Source: Akkermansiaceae bacterium (GTDB lineage: Bacteria > Verrucomicrobiota > Verrucomicrobiia > Verrucomicrobiales > Akkermansiaceae). Taken from it: a DNA stretch of 64,000 nucleotides. The notes beneath the pieces were generated by a model. It worked only from the letters and a program-made list of their open reading frames with translations, was not told where the DNA came from and searched no databases. Below, piece after piece: positions 36,595 to 46,220 of the stretch. A program made the position numbers and the translations under genes. How positions within the stretch are numbered: the first letter of the stretch is position 1; the number at the start of each line of letters is the position of its first letter. Location: NCBI GenBank assembly GCA_015062005.1, contig SUVL01000003.1, positions 1 to 64,000 of the forward strand, given 5' to 3'.

Positions 36595-36903
36595 ATGAAA
36601 AGCAAAAACCTGACCAGATACACCTACGAAAACACCGACTTCCAGGGTTGGAGAGTAAGTATCCAGCGCTGTGGCCGTATCATCACCCGCTATTTTTCGG
36701 ACCTACAGTACGGCTCTGAAGAAGAATCGAAAGCAGCAGCCATCGAATACCGCGACAGGGTGTTTGCCAACATGTCACAGCACCGCAATGACCTGCCGGA
36801 ATACATGGACCTGGAGCTGGAGCATGTGCAACAGCTGCTCAGGGAAAAAGGAGCAGGTCTTAATCCTCATCGTGGTCAATCTCGCGGAGCTTCTCGCGCT
36901 TAG
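36595..36903 (+). CDS. AP2-like DNA-binding-domain protein
   Basis: YENTDFQGWRVSIQRCGRIITRYFSDLQYGSEEESKAAAIEYRDRV matches bacterial AP2-domain pattern. Confidence 0.65.
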   Translation: MKSKNLTRYTYENTDFQGWRVSIQRCGRIITRYFSDLQYGSEEESKAAAIEYRDRVFANMSQHRNDLPEYMDLELEHVQQLLREKGAGLNPHRGQSRGASRA

Positions 36904-37294
36904 CTCGCTGGGCCTCAGGTGAATCCAGCACCTGGGGAGCCAGCAGTGCCTTCAGCTCCCCATTACTGAAGAACCCGGCATTCTTCAGGCGGGCAAACTG
37001 CAAGGCCAGGCGCTCCAGTTCATCCACAAGAGGCTGCTTGACACCGGGGGTGTTATCAATGTAGAGCCAGAGCTCTTTCTGATCCACCTCCATGAGTGAT
37101 TTCAACGCCGCGAGACTGGAGCGCAACTCCTCCAGTGCCGCGGGAACATCCTCAGCCATCTGCATCCGGGTAAGCGCTGCCGTCTCCTGCTCCAGGGCAG
37201 CAGCCAGACGGTCGCACACTTCCGCCATCGGGTCAGTTTCGGCAGCATAGAGTGCCGTCGTTGCGAGGAGTACGGGAACCAGAGTCTTGAACAT
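36860..37294 (-). CDS. Small exported helical hypothetical protein
   Basis: Signal peptide MFKTLVPVLLATTALYAAE; helical body; overlaps the AP2 gene 3' end antisense. Confidence 0.55.
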   Translation of the reverse strand: MFKTLVPVLLATTALYAAETDPMAEVCDRLAAALEQETAALTRMQMAEDVPAALEELRSSLAALKSLMEVDQKELWLYIDNTPGVKQPLVDELERLALQFARLKNAGFFSNGELKALLAPQVLDSPEAQRAKREKLREIDHDED

Positions 37295-37429
37295 GCTGTC
37301 ATTCTAGGCTTTTCCCCGGGTGAATGTCAAGCAAAGAGCTGCCGGAAGCCTTAATTTGTGCTTTTCTTCGTGACAAATTGAAGCATATGCGCTAGTATAG
37401 ACGCACAGGAAACCACCTGTTTCTTTCCT

Positions 37430-38251
37430 ATGTCACAGTCCATTCTCATCGTAATTCCCGCCCGTTATGCCTCCACCCGCCTGCCCGGCAAACCCCTGGT
37501 CAAGATTGCCGGGGTGGAAATGATTAAGCGCGTGGCCGACATTGCAGCCTCCATCTGCCGACACAACGAGAACTGCAGCTACGTGGTCGCCACGGATGAC
37601 CAGCGCATCGTTGACTACTGTCAAGGGGTAGACGTGCCCGTAGTAATGACAGCCGAGACCTGCCGCAGCGGCACGGAACGCTGCTGGGATGCCGTGAGCC
37701 AGCAGGCCACCGCCCCGGATTTCATCGTGAACCTGCAGGGCGATAACCCGCTGTGCCCGCCCTGGGTGATTCAACAGCTCATCGATGAATGGAAAGCCTG
37801 CCCGGCAGACGTGTTCACCCCCTGCATCCACCTGGACTGGGCGGAATACGACCGCCTTGTGGAGTCCAAGAAGACGACCCCCTACAGCGGCACCACCGTA
37901 CTGGTGGACAAGAACGGCTATGCCCTCGCCTTCTCCAAGAGCACCATTCCTGCCATCCGCAAGCCGGAAAAGGCCCGCGAAACCATGGAGAAAAGCCCGG
38001 TACGCCGCCACGTGGGGCTCTACGCCTACACCTACACCGCCCTCAAAAACTATTTCGAGCTGCCGGAGGGCGACTACGAAAAGGGCTGCGTAGAAGGCCT
38101 GGAGCAGATGCGTTTCCTCTACAACGGCCTGCGCGTCAAGATGGTGGAAGTGAACTACCGCGGACGCAAGACGACCAGCGGCGTTGACTCCCCCGAAGAC
38201 GTGGCCCGCGTAGAAGCCATCCTGGCCGAATACGGTGAGTACGAGCTGTAA
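37430..38251 (+). CDS. kdsB: 3-deoxy-manno-octulosonate cytidylyltransferase
   Basis: ILIVIPARYASTRLPGKPL; NLQGDNPL; GLYAYTYTALKNY. Confidence 0.9.
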   Translation: MSQSILIVIPARYASTRLPGKPLVKIAGVEMIKRVADIAASICRHNENCSYVVATDDQRIVDYCQGVDVPVVMTAETCRSGTERCWDAVSQQATAPDFIVNLQGDNPLCPPWVIQQLIDEWKACPADVFTPCIHLDWAEYDRLVESKKTTPYSGTTVLVDKNGYALAFSKSTIPAIRKPEKARETMEKSPVRRHVGLYAYTYTALKNYFELPEGDYEKGCVEGLEQMRFLYNGLRVKMVEVNYRGRKTTSGVDSPEDVARVEAILAEYGEYEL

Positions 38252-38257
38252 TTGCGC

Positions 38258-38959
38258 ATGAGCCAGGTTCCCGAGCATATCGCCATCATCATGGATGGCA
38301 ACGGCCGCTGGGCCAAACAGAAAGGTATTCTCCGCGCTAAGGGGCACGAGGAAGGTGGGCGCTCAGTGCAGCGCGCGCTGGATTTGTGCCGCGAACACGG
38401 GGTAAAGTGGCTCACGTTGTACGCCTTTTCCACCGAAAACTGGGGACGTTCAGCCCTGGAGGTCAACGCCCTCATGCACCTGCTGGATAAATACCTGAAG
38501 GAACGCACCCCGGAAATGATGGAGAAGAACGTGCGGCTGCACGCCATCGGTGAGCTGCACATGCTGCCGGAAAACTGCCGCAGGCAGCTTCAGGCCAGCA
38601 TTGAAGCTACCAGGAACAACACCGGGGTCAACCTCGTGCTGGCGCTCTCCTACGGCTCTCGCCAGGAAATCACAGCAGCTGTGCGCCACCTGGCCGAACA
38701 GGTGAAAACCGGTTCTCTGCAGCCGGAGGATATCACGCCGGAAACCATCGCCACCCATCTCTACACCGCCGGAATGCCGGACCCGGACCTGCTCATCCGC
38801 ACCAGCGGCGAAATGCGCATCTCCAACTACCTGCTCTGGCAAATCAGCTATGCGGAGATTTTCGTAACGGACGTCCTCTGGCCGGATTTCGGCCGCAAGG
38901 AGTTCGAAGAAGCACTGGCAGAATACGCCCGCCGCGAACGCCGCTACGGCAAACGCTGA
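38258..38959 (+). CDS. uppS: Isoprenyl transferase (undecaprenyl diphosphate synthase)
   Basis: EHIAIIMDGNGRWAKQKG; DLLIRTSGEMRISNYLLWQISYAEIFVTDVLWPDF. Confidence 0.95.
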   Translation: MSQVPEHIAIIMDGNGRWAKQKGILRAKGHEEGGRSVQRALDLCREHGVKWLTLYAFSTENWGRSALEVNALMHLLDKYLKERTPEMMEKNVRLHAIGELHMLPENCRRQLQASIEATRNNTGVNLVLALSYGSRQEITAAVRHLAEQVKTGSLQPEDITPETIATHLYTAGMPDPDLLIRTSGEMRISNYLLWQISYAEIFVTDVLWPDFGRKEFEEALAEYARRERRYGKR

Positions 38960-38983
38960 CCGCCGCTCCACCTCATTTTCCGC

Positions 38984-39015
38984 AAGCCAGTTCCCCAGCA
39001 TGGGAAACTGGCTTT
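38984..39015 (+). terminator. Rho-independent terminator
   Basis: agccagttccccagcatgggaaactggcttttt. Confidence 0.75.
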
Positions 39016-39112
39016 TTGCTTTGAAGCATACTACGCCGCGTGAAATTCACGATTCGCATGCGTGCTTCTAGCTTGAAATGCCGCATGATATATGATAAAA
39101 TCCGCGCAATCC

Positions 39113-41293
39113 ATGAGCAAAGAAATCACACCCGTATACCTGCAGGAAAACCCGAGTCTTATTCAACGGATGTTCGGCGATTACTATCTGGAATACGCAT
39201 CGTATGTGATTCTGGAGCGCGCCGTTCCCCATATCATTGACGGCTTGAAACCCGTGCAGCGCCGTATTCTGCACTCCATGGAGCGCATGGACGACGGGCG
39301 GTACAACAAGGTGGCCAATATTGTGGGCGATACGATGAAGTACCACCCGCATGGCGATGCCTCCATCGGCAGTGCGCTGGTCACCCTGGGGCAGAAAGGG
39401 CTGCTCATCGACCCGCAGGGTAACTGGGGCAACATCCTCACCGGCGATGCCGCCGCCGCCCCGCGATACATAGAGGCCCGCCTCTCCCAATTTGCCAAGG
39501 ATGTGGTCTACAGCCCGAAGGTGACGGAATGGAAGCTCAGCTACGATGGCCGCAACAAGGAACCCGTAGCCCTGCCGGTGAAGTTTCCGCTGCTGCTGGC
39601 GCAGGGGGCGCTGGGTATTGCCGTGGGCATGAACTGCCTCATCCTGCCGCATAATTTCAACGAACTGATTGAAGCCGCCATCCACTACCTGCGAGGCGAG
39701 GACTTTGAACTCTACCCAGACTTCCCCACCGGTGGCCTGCTCGATGTGAGCGGCTACAACGACGGCACCGGCAACAGCCGCCTGCGCTGCCGCGCCAAAC
39801 TGGACACCAGCACCAAAAAGATCATCCGCATCACGGAAATCCCCCACGGCACCACCACGGAATCCGTCATCCAGAGCATCGAGAATGCCATGGAGAAAGG
39901 TAAGCTGAAGGTCGCAAAGATTGAGGACAACACTGCCGCCACCGCGGATATTCTGGTACATCTGCACACCGGACAGGACGTGGAAAAGACCTGCAATGCC
40001 CTCTACGCCTTCACCGAATGCCAGGTGAGCATCTCGCCCAAGGCAGTGGTCATCGTGGATAAGAAGCCCGTGTTCATGGGCGTGAGCGAGATTCTCAAAA
40101 TCAACGTCGATAACACGAAGGACACCCTGCGCCGCGAGCTGGAAGTGCAGCTGGCGGAGCTCCAGGAAAGCTGGATGCAGGCCAGTCTGGAAAAAATCTT
40201 CATCGAGAACCGCATCTACAAAGTGCTGGAAGAGAGCGAAAGCTGGGAGCAGTCCCTCACCGAGATTGAGGAACGCCTGCAACCCTTTGTGCAGGACTTC
40301 ATCCGCGCTGTCACGCGGGAGGACGTCATCCGCCTCACCGAAATCCGCATCAAGAAGATTGCCAAGTACGAAATTCACGAAGCGGAAGAGCACATCCGCG
40401 GGCTGGAGGGCGAAATCGAGCAGTGCCGCAAGAACCTGGCACAGCTCACCAGATACACCATCCGCTGGTTTGAAAAGCTCCAGAAAAAATACGGTGCCAA
40501 CTGGCCCCGCCGCACCGAACTCACCACCTTCGACACCGTCACCCGAGCCGTGGCCGCCGTGGAAAACGAGACCCTCTACATTGATGAAGAAGGCTTTGCC
40601 GGCTACGGAATCAAGAAGGGAGGCGAAGCGGTGGACAAGTGCTCCACCATGAGCGATATCCTCATCATCGACAACCAGGGGGTGCTCTCCATCCGGCGTG
40701 TGCAGGAGAAGTTCTACGTAGGCAAGAAACTGCTGCACATCAGCGTGCTGCGCCCCACGGACGACTGGGTGTTCAACATGATATACCGCGATGGCAAGGA
40801 GGGCATCACCTACGCCAAGAGATTCAAGCTGGGCGGCTTCACCCGCGACAAGGAATACCAGCTCACCCAGGGCACCAAGGGCAGCCGCGTGTTCTTCTTC
40901 ACCGTTCATAAAACGGAGGAGGAAAGCAGCGCCATGCAGGTGAATGTGTACCTGAAGAACCAACTACGCCGCCTGCGTCGCCCCATTCCCTTTGACTTCG
41001 GCAAGCTGCGCGTGAAAGGCCGCGGTGTGCTCGGCAACATCGTGACCAAGAACCAGGTGGAGCGCATCTCCCGCATTATTCCCAGCGCTGCCGGCGAGGA
41101 AGGCACCGATGCCCCCGCACCGGAGACACCCGCCACCCCGGTGGGCACCCTCAGCGCCCTGCTCGACGGCACCACCGAAGCCCCCGTTGCAGAGCCGCAG
41201 CCCCCTGCACCGGCTGCCGCCCCGCCCGCCCCCACCGATGAGCAACAGGGGCTCGATGACTCCATCCACGAGCAGATGGGCTTCGAGTTCTGA
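39113..41293 (+). CDS. Type II DNA topoisomerase (gyrase/topo IV) subunit A
   Basis: DGLKPVQRRILHSM, KYHPHGDASI, DAAAAPRYIEARLS; short CTD with Pro/Ala-rich tail. Confidence 0.92.
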   Translation: MSKEITPVYLQENPSLIQRMFGDYYLEYASYVILERAVPHIIDGLKPVQRRILHSMERMDDGRYNKVANIVGDTMKYHPHGDASIGSALVTLGQKGLLIDPQGNWGNILTGDAAAAPRYIEARLSQFAKDVVYSPKVTEWKLSYDGRNKEPVALPVKFPLLLAQGALGIAVGMNCLILPHNFNELIEAAIHYLRGEDFELYPDFPTGGLLDVSGYNDGTGNSRLRCRAKLDTSTKKIIRITEIPHGTTTESVIQSIENAMEKGKLKVAKIEDNTAATADILVHLHTGQDVEKTCNALYAFTECQVSISPKAVVIVDKKPVFMGVSEILKINVDNTKDTLRRELEVQLAELQESWMQASLEKIFIENRIYKVLEESESWEQSLTEIEERLQPFVQDFIRAVTREDVIRLTEIRIKKIAKYEIHEAEEHIRGLEGEIEQCRKNLAQLTRYTIRWFEKLQKKYGANWPRRTELTTFDTVTRAVAAVENETLYIDEEGFAGYGIKKGGEAVDKCSTMSDILIIDNQGVLSIRRVQEKFYVGKKLLHISVLRPTDDWVFNMIYRDGKEGITYAKRFKLGGFTRDKEYQLTQGTKGSRVFFFTVHKTEEESSAMQVNVYLKNQLRRLRRPIPFDFGKLRVKGRGVLGNIVTKNQVERISRIIPSAAGEEGTDAPAPETPATPVGTLSALLDGTTEAPVAEPQPPAPAAAPPAPTDEQQGLDDSIHEQMGFEF

Positions 41294-41653
41294 GCCTTCT
41301 TGCCCTGCGAATACCATCCCCCGCCCCGCTGCGGCAGCAATCCATAAAACAGCAACCACCATGTTCCTGGGCAAAAGCTCAATTTACAGCATAATCTGTA
41401 CCAGGTTCCTGGTGGTGGCAGGTTTTCCCCTCTGATATCTGATGCCGGACCTCGATTGGAATTACGAATACTGGGGGCCCCGGCAGAAATCGTGAAAATC
41501 AGCATGAGCGCGGAAAACCCCGGCTAATTGCACGTGAAGGGTGTGTATGCCCGCATTTTCATCGTGCGCACTAACTGCTTTCAACATCAGAAAAAAGAGT
41601 GGCTTTTCCGGCAAATTGTGCTATACTCAGCGCGCAACCGCAAAATTTCGCAT

Positions 41654-42268
41654 ATGACAATCGACTTCGACAAGTGCGGCGGTCTGGTTCCCGCCATTAT
41701 TCAGGATGCTGCCACGGGCAAGGTGCTCATGCTGGGCTACATGAATGAAGAATCCTTTGCCAGGACCCGGGAAACGGGACGGGTGTGCTTTTACAGCCGC
41801 AGCCGCAAATGCCTGTGGACCAAAGGCGAAACAAGCGGCAACTTCCTGGATGTGGTAAGTATCAAGGTGGATTGCGACAACGACACGCTGCTCATCCAGG
41901 CCACCCCGCATGGTCCGGTCTGCCACACCGGCACGGATACCTGCTGGGGTGAGAAAAACGAGGCCAGCCCGCTGCTTTTCCTCACCGAATTGCAGGATTT
42001 CATCAACAAACGCCACGAGGAAATGCCCGAGGGTTCCTATACCACCAGCCTCTTCCGCGACGGAGTGAACCGCATGGCCCAGAAGGTGGGCGAGGAAGCA
42101 CTCGAAGCCTGCATCGAGGCTTGCAACGGCACCGATGAGCGTCTCATCTACGAGGCCTCCGACATGTTCTACCACCTCATTGTACTGCTCACCTCCAAAG
42201 GGTTACGCATTGAGCAGGTCATCGAAGAGCTTGCCTCGCGCCACAAGCCCGGCTGGCAGAAGCACTGA
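41654..42268 (+). CDS. hisI: Bifunctional phosphoribosyl-AMP cyclohydrolase/phosphoribosyl-ATP diphosphatase
   Basis: VLMLGYMNEESF, GRVCFYSRSRKCLWTKGETSGNF, GPVCHTGTDTCW; C-terminal HisE domain KVGEEALE. Confidence 0.95.
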   Translation: MTIDFDKCGGLVPAIIQDAATGKVLMLGYMNEESFARTRETGRVCFYSRSRKCLWTKGETSGNFLDVVSIKVDCDNDTLLIQATPHGPVCHTGTDTCWGEKNEASPLLFLTELQDFINKRHEEMPEGSYTTSLFRDGVNRMAQKVGEEALEACIEACNGTDERLIYEASDMFYHLIVLLTSKGLRIEQVIEELASRHKPGWQKH

Positions 42269-42296
42269 GTTTTACCAGGTCAGCTGATTTTCTCCA

Positions 42297-42333
42297 CCCT
42301 GAGGATGCCCATATCCTCAGGGATTATTTTTTT
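42297..42333 (+). terminator. Rho-independent terminator after hisI, overlapping the 3' end of maf
   Basis: ccctgaggat-gcccat-atcctcaggg then attattttttt. Confidence 0.85.
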
Positions 42334-42875
42334 GCCAGGACCTCCAACAGTCGGGTGACAGGAAGCCCGATGACGTTATCCAGGTCACCCTCGAAGCGCT
42401 CGATAATCAGTTCGCCATGCTCCTGGATGGCATAGGCCCCAGCTTTGTCGAACACATGCACGAGCCCCATATAGTGACGGATGGCGGCTTCATCGAGCCT
42501 GCGGAAGGTCACGTGGCTGATTTCAGCGAAATCGCGGCGCTCTCCGCCCGGCATGATGACCGCCACTGCGGTGCACACACAGTGGGTCCGCCCTTGCAGC
42601 CGCAGCAGCATAGCCACGGCCTCGGCCTCATCAGCAGGTTTCCCCAGCGGTTCGCCGTCGATAAACACGAGCGTATCTGCACCTATCACCGTATCCTGAG
42701 GAAACTCCCGCGCCACGGCCTCGGCCTTGGCACCGGCATTGATGGAGCAAAGCGTTTCCGGAGAAAGCGCCGCATCGTGCACTTCATCCGTCTCACGCAC
42801 TTCTACGCGGAACTCCACCCCCTCGCGGCTGAGCAGCTCGCGGCGGCGGGGCGACTGGGATGCCAGAATAATCAT
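42324..42875 (-). CDS. maf: Maf-family nucleotide pyrophosphatase
   Basis: IILASQSPRRRELLSREGVEF; VIGADTLVFIDGEPLGKP; DKAGAYAIQEHG. Confidence 0.93.
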   Translation of the reverse strand: MIILASQSPRRRELLSREGVEFRVEVRETDEVHDAALSPETLCSINAGAKAEAVAREFPQDTVIGADTLVFIDGEPLGKPADEAEAVAMLLRLQGRTHCVCTAVAVIMPGGERRDFAEISHVTFRRLDEAAIRHYMGLVHVFDKAGAYAIQEHGELIIERFEGDLDNVIGLPVTRLLEVLAKK

Positions 42876-44434
42876 TTTCCCATGGGGGACATGCGATCCA
42901 GCACGCGGCGGCGCACTTCATCCGGTAGCTCATGAATGCCCTGAATCGTGGTACCCAGCATGCGGGAAGCCTCTGCACGGCAGGCCTCGCGATCCTCCAG
43001 GGTTTCGAATTCCATGCCCACCAGGGCACGGCCCACCTGCTCACCAGAGTAGCGGTAGTTGAAATAGCACAGGTGCGCGTATTTGCCGGTGACTCGCATA
43101 AACTCAGAGAACGCACCGGGGCGTTCCGGGAATTCTATCACAAAGAACACCGGGTGGGTCAGGCGCTCGCGGTCATAGGAAATCATGCGGAAACGCACGT
43201 CATCGTGGTTCGTCACGTCGCGGGCCTTCAGGCCTTTTTCAGAAAGGGCGCGGTCAATCTCATTGAACTGAGCGTCCGTAGCCAGCACACCGAAGACCGG
43301 ATGCTGGATTTCCCCCGCAACGCGGCCGTACTGGACATCCGTCAGCTGCACCCCGGCAGGTATGCTTTCCAGATATTTGAGAATCTGGCCGCGCTTCGTC
43401 TCCATGGGAATCTGCAGGAATTTCTCATGACGGTCACTTTCCTGGACACCGGCTCGGCTGGCCACCACGCCCATCTGAGTGAAATCCATGTTGGCACCGG
43501 AAAGCACCACCAGGCACTTCTCGCCGGGCTTGATGTTACCGTTGCGCCAATCCTGCAGCAGGGCAGCCAGGCCCATGGCACCGGAGGGCTCGGTAATTAC
43601 GCGCAGCCCATTCCAGAGCGAACGAATGGCCTTGCACACCTCCTCATTGGTCACCGTCACAAAGTCATCAAGCAGCTCCTGGCAAAGTTCATAGGTGAGT
43701 TCACCGGCGGTGCGCACCGCGGTACCATCGCAGAACACATCCACGTAGGGCAGAGTCCTGCGCTCCCCGCTCTCCACGGCCAGTTTCATGGAAGCCTGGT
43801 TCACGCCCTCCACGCCTATGCATTTGCACTCAGGCCAGAACTTCTTGAACCAGCAGGCACAGGCCGCAGCCAGGCCACCGCCGCCAATCTGGAGGTATAC
43901 ACGGTCAAACGGCCCCTGCCCGCTCATCACCACTTCATCAGCCAGGGTTCCCTGCCCACCCATGGTAAACAGGTGGTCATACGGATGCACGAAGGTGAGC
44001 TTATTCTCCTCGGCAAACTCATGGGCGGCGTGTGAGGCAGCATCATAGGAATCGCCCACCAGCACAATCTCCACCAGCTCACCACCATGCATGCGCACGG
44101 CATTCTGCTTTACCACCGGGGTGGAACGCGGCATGAAGATATGAGCCTTGCAGCCAAGGTGTCTGGCAGCCAGAGCCACCCCCTGGCCATGATTGCCGGC
44201 GGAAGCGGCCACCACGCCCCTGGCCCGCTCCTCAGGGGCGAGCTTGGCCATGCAGTTGAAAGCACCGCGCCACTTGTAAGCCTTAATCGGCCCCAGGTCC
44301 TCGCGCTTGGCAAATACGGTAACCCCTACCTCGGGCAGGCAAATTTCCTGCATAGGCGTGGGATTTCCAACGGCATACACGCGCTGGCGCGCTTGCAGAA
44401 TTTCATCGAAAAGCTGGTCTTTCAGTGTGCTCAT
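42872..44434 (-). CDS. ilvA: Threonine ammonia-lyase (biosynthetic)
   Basis: KREDLGPIKAYKWRGAFN; SAGNHGQGVA; C-terminal ACT-like regulatory domains. Confidence 0.92.
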   Translation of the reverse strand: MSTLKDQLFDEILQARQRVYAVGNPTPMQEICLPEVGVTVFAKREDLGPIKAYKWRGAFNCMAKLAPEERARGVVAASAGNHGQGVALAARHLGCKAHIFMPRSTPVVKQNAVRMHGGELVEIVLVGDSYDAASHAAHEFAEENKLTFVHPYDHLFTMGGQGTLADEVVMSGQGPFDRVYLQIGGGGLAAACACWFKKFWPECKCIGVEGVNQASMKLAVESGERRTLPYVDVFCDGTAVRTAGELTYELCQELLDDFVTVTNEEVCKAIRSLWNGLRVITEPSGAMGLAALLQDWRNGNIKPGEKCLVVLSGANMDFTQMGVVASRAGVQESDRHEKFLQIPMETKRGQILKYLESIPAGVQLTDVQYGRVAGEIQHPVFGVLATDAQFNEIDRALSEKGLKARDVTNHDDVRFRMISYDRERLTHPVFFVIEFPERPGAFSEFMRVTGKYAHLCYFNYRYSGEQVGRALVGMEFETLEDREACRAEASRMLGTTIQGIHELPDEVRRRVLDRMSPMGK

Positions 44435-44556
44435 AGCCTTGTGCGCTCCATTGTACACAACCAGCCAGCCATGCGCAAGCGCGTTGTGTGTATTATTGAC
44501 GCGGCAATTAAAGATTGATGTGTTATACGTACCGGAGGGGTAACAAATTGGAATTT

Positions 44557-44640
44557 GTGGGGGAACTCTGTCGGAGCAATAATTGCGGCTGCGCATTGGT
44601 ACCCGGGGCTGAATTCCATGCTCCGGCAGCATTCCCCACG
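44557..44640. other. Long imperfect stem-loop in the divergent ilvA / beta-CASP intergenic region
   Basis: ggggaactctgtcggagca (44560-44578) and tgctccggcagcattcccc (44619-44637) pair over 16 of 19 positions. Confidence 0.7.
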
Positions 44641-44734
44641 CAACTTCTCATATATCGGACAGGAGCCACGTGAAATAACGCTGTTATCTGTGCTTTTAGC
44701 TTGAAAAACTCTACGGTTCAGGTTAGATTACAAG

Positions 44735-46144
44735 GTGATGAAGATTCATTTTTGTGGAGCAGCTGAAACGACGACAGGCTCCCAGCATCTGCTGGAAGTG
44801 AACGGCAAGAAAATTCTGCTGGACTGCGGTATGTACCAGGGGCACCGCGAGGACCAGTTGCGCATCAACCGTGAGTTCCCGTATTTCAATCCTGCGGAGA
44901 TTGATTGTGTGGTGCTCTCCCATGCGCACATCGACCACTCCGGCAACCTGCCCAACCTGGTAAAAAAGGGATACAAGGGTTTCATCTACAGCACGCATGC
45001 CACACGAGACCTGTGCCAGGTGATGCTGGCGGATTCAGCCCGGATTCAGGAAAGCGACTGCAAGTTCATGAACAAGATGAGCGCACGCAAAGGCGGCAGC
45101 GGCAATGTGGCCGAGGTCATCTACACCGAGCAGGATGCCGAGCTCTGCCTGCGCCGCTTCATCAACATTGGCTATGAAATCCCCTTCCCGATTCTTCCGG
45201 GGGTGAGCCTCACGTTCTACGATGCCGGGCACATCCTGGGGGCAGCCCAGATTGTACTGGATATTGATGATGAGGAAGACGGGCAGCACAAGCGCCTGCT
45301 TTTCTCCGGGGACGTAGGCCGCGGCAACAACGAATTACTGCGGGATCCGGTACCGGTACCGGATGTGGATATCATGCTGATGGAGTGTACCTACGGGGGA
45401 CGGTTCCACGAAGCCCCCAGCCGGGATGATGAAACATTCTGCCGCACTATCCGCGAAGCGCTGAAACGCGGCGGCAATGTGTACATCCCCTCCTTCGCCG
45501 TGGAGCGCACGCAGCAGCTGCTCTACCTGCTGAACCGGGCCTACAAGGAAGGCCGCCTTCCCAATTACCAGGTGTATGTGGACAGTCCCATGGCGGTGAG
45601 TGCCACGGAAATCTTCCGCATTCACCCGGAATGCTTCAACAAGGAAGTGTACAATTTCCTCTTTGAAGAGCGCGACCCCTTCCAGTTCGAACAGCTGCAC
45701 ATGGTACGCAGCATTTCCGAATCCCAGCGGCTCAACAACCTGCGGGAAAACGCCATCATTATCTCCGCTTCAGGCATGTGCGAAGCCGGCCGCATTCTGC
45801 ACCACCTTAAAAACGGTATCGGACGCCCGAATAACACGGTACTCTTTGTGGGCTACTGCGCGGCCAATACCCTGGGACGCCGCATTCTGAACGGAGCCCT
45901 GGAAGTGCGGATTCTGGGTGACCTGTACCCGGTGCGAGCCCGCATCGAATCCCTGGATTCCTTCTCCGGCCACGCGGATCACGATGAATTGCTGGGCTAC
46001 TTCAAACGCACCGGCGGCAAAAAGTCAAAGGTGTACCTGGTACACGGAGAAAAGGAATGCTCCTCAGCCATGCTGGAGACTCTGCAGGGCATCCACGGCG
46101 GCGATATCCAGATAGCCAGGCTGAACACAACGGTAAGCTGCTGA
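44735..46144 (+). CDS. MBL-fold beta-CASP ribonuclease-like protein
   Basis: LSHAHIDHSGNLP, GDVGRGN, CTYGGRFHE, ISASGMCEAGRILHHL, SFSGHADHDEL, LVHGEKE. Confidence 0.93.
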   Translation: MMKIHFCGAAETTTGSQHLLEVNGKKILLDCGMYQGHREDQLRINREFPYFNPAEIDCVVLSHAHIDHSGNLPNLVKKGYKGFIYSTHATRDLCQVMLADSARIQESDCKFMNKMSARKGGSGNVAEVIYTEQDAELCLRRFINIGYEIPFPILPGVSLTFYDAGHILGAAQIVLDIDDEEDGQHKRLLFSGDVGRGNNELLRDPVPVPDVDIMLMECTYGGRFHEAPSRDDETFCRTIREALKRGGNVYIPSFAVERTQQLLYLLNRAYKEGRLPNYQVYVDSPMAVSATEIFRIHPECFNKEVYNFLFEERDPFQFEQLHMVRSISESQRLNNLRENAIIISASGMCEAGRILHHLKNGIGRPNNTVLFVGYCAANTLGRRILNGALEVRILGDLYPVRARIESLDSFSGHADHDELLGYFKRTGGKKSKVYLVHGEKECSSAMLETLQGIHGGDIQIARLNTTVSC

Positions 46145-46159
46145 AAATGCAGAAAGCTT

Positions 46160-46192
46160 CACCCCGCCTGCTGCATTGCGGCAGGCGGGGTG
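46160..46192 (+). terminator. Terminator hairpin
   Basis: caccccgcctgc...gcaggcggggtg then ctttgtt. Confidence 0.7.
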
Positions 46193-46220
46193 CTTTGTTA
46201 ACGCTGAAGAGGCGGTCGAT

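Noticed and set aside
39068-40963. 631-aa minus-strand ORF antisense to the topoisomerase gene
   Set aside because: Antisense artefact; opposite strand carries all expected topoisomerase motifs.
41330-41420. Imperfect inverted repeat downstream of the topoisomerase gene (ccaccatgttcctgg...ccaggttcctggtggtgg)
   Set aside because: Interrupted pairing and only a short T-run; could be a weak terminator but not supported well enough to call.
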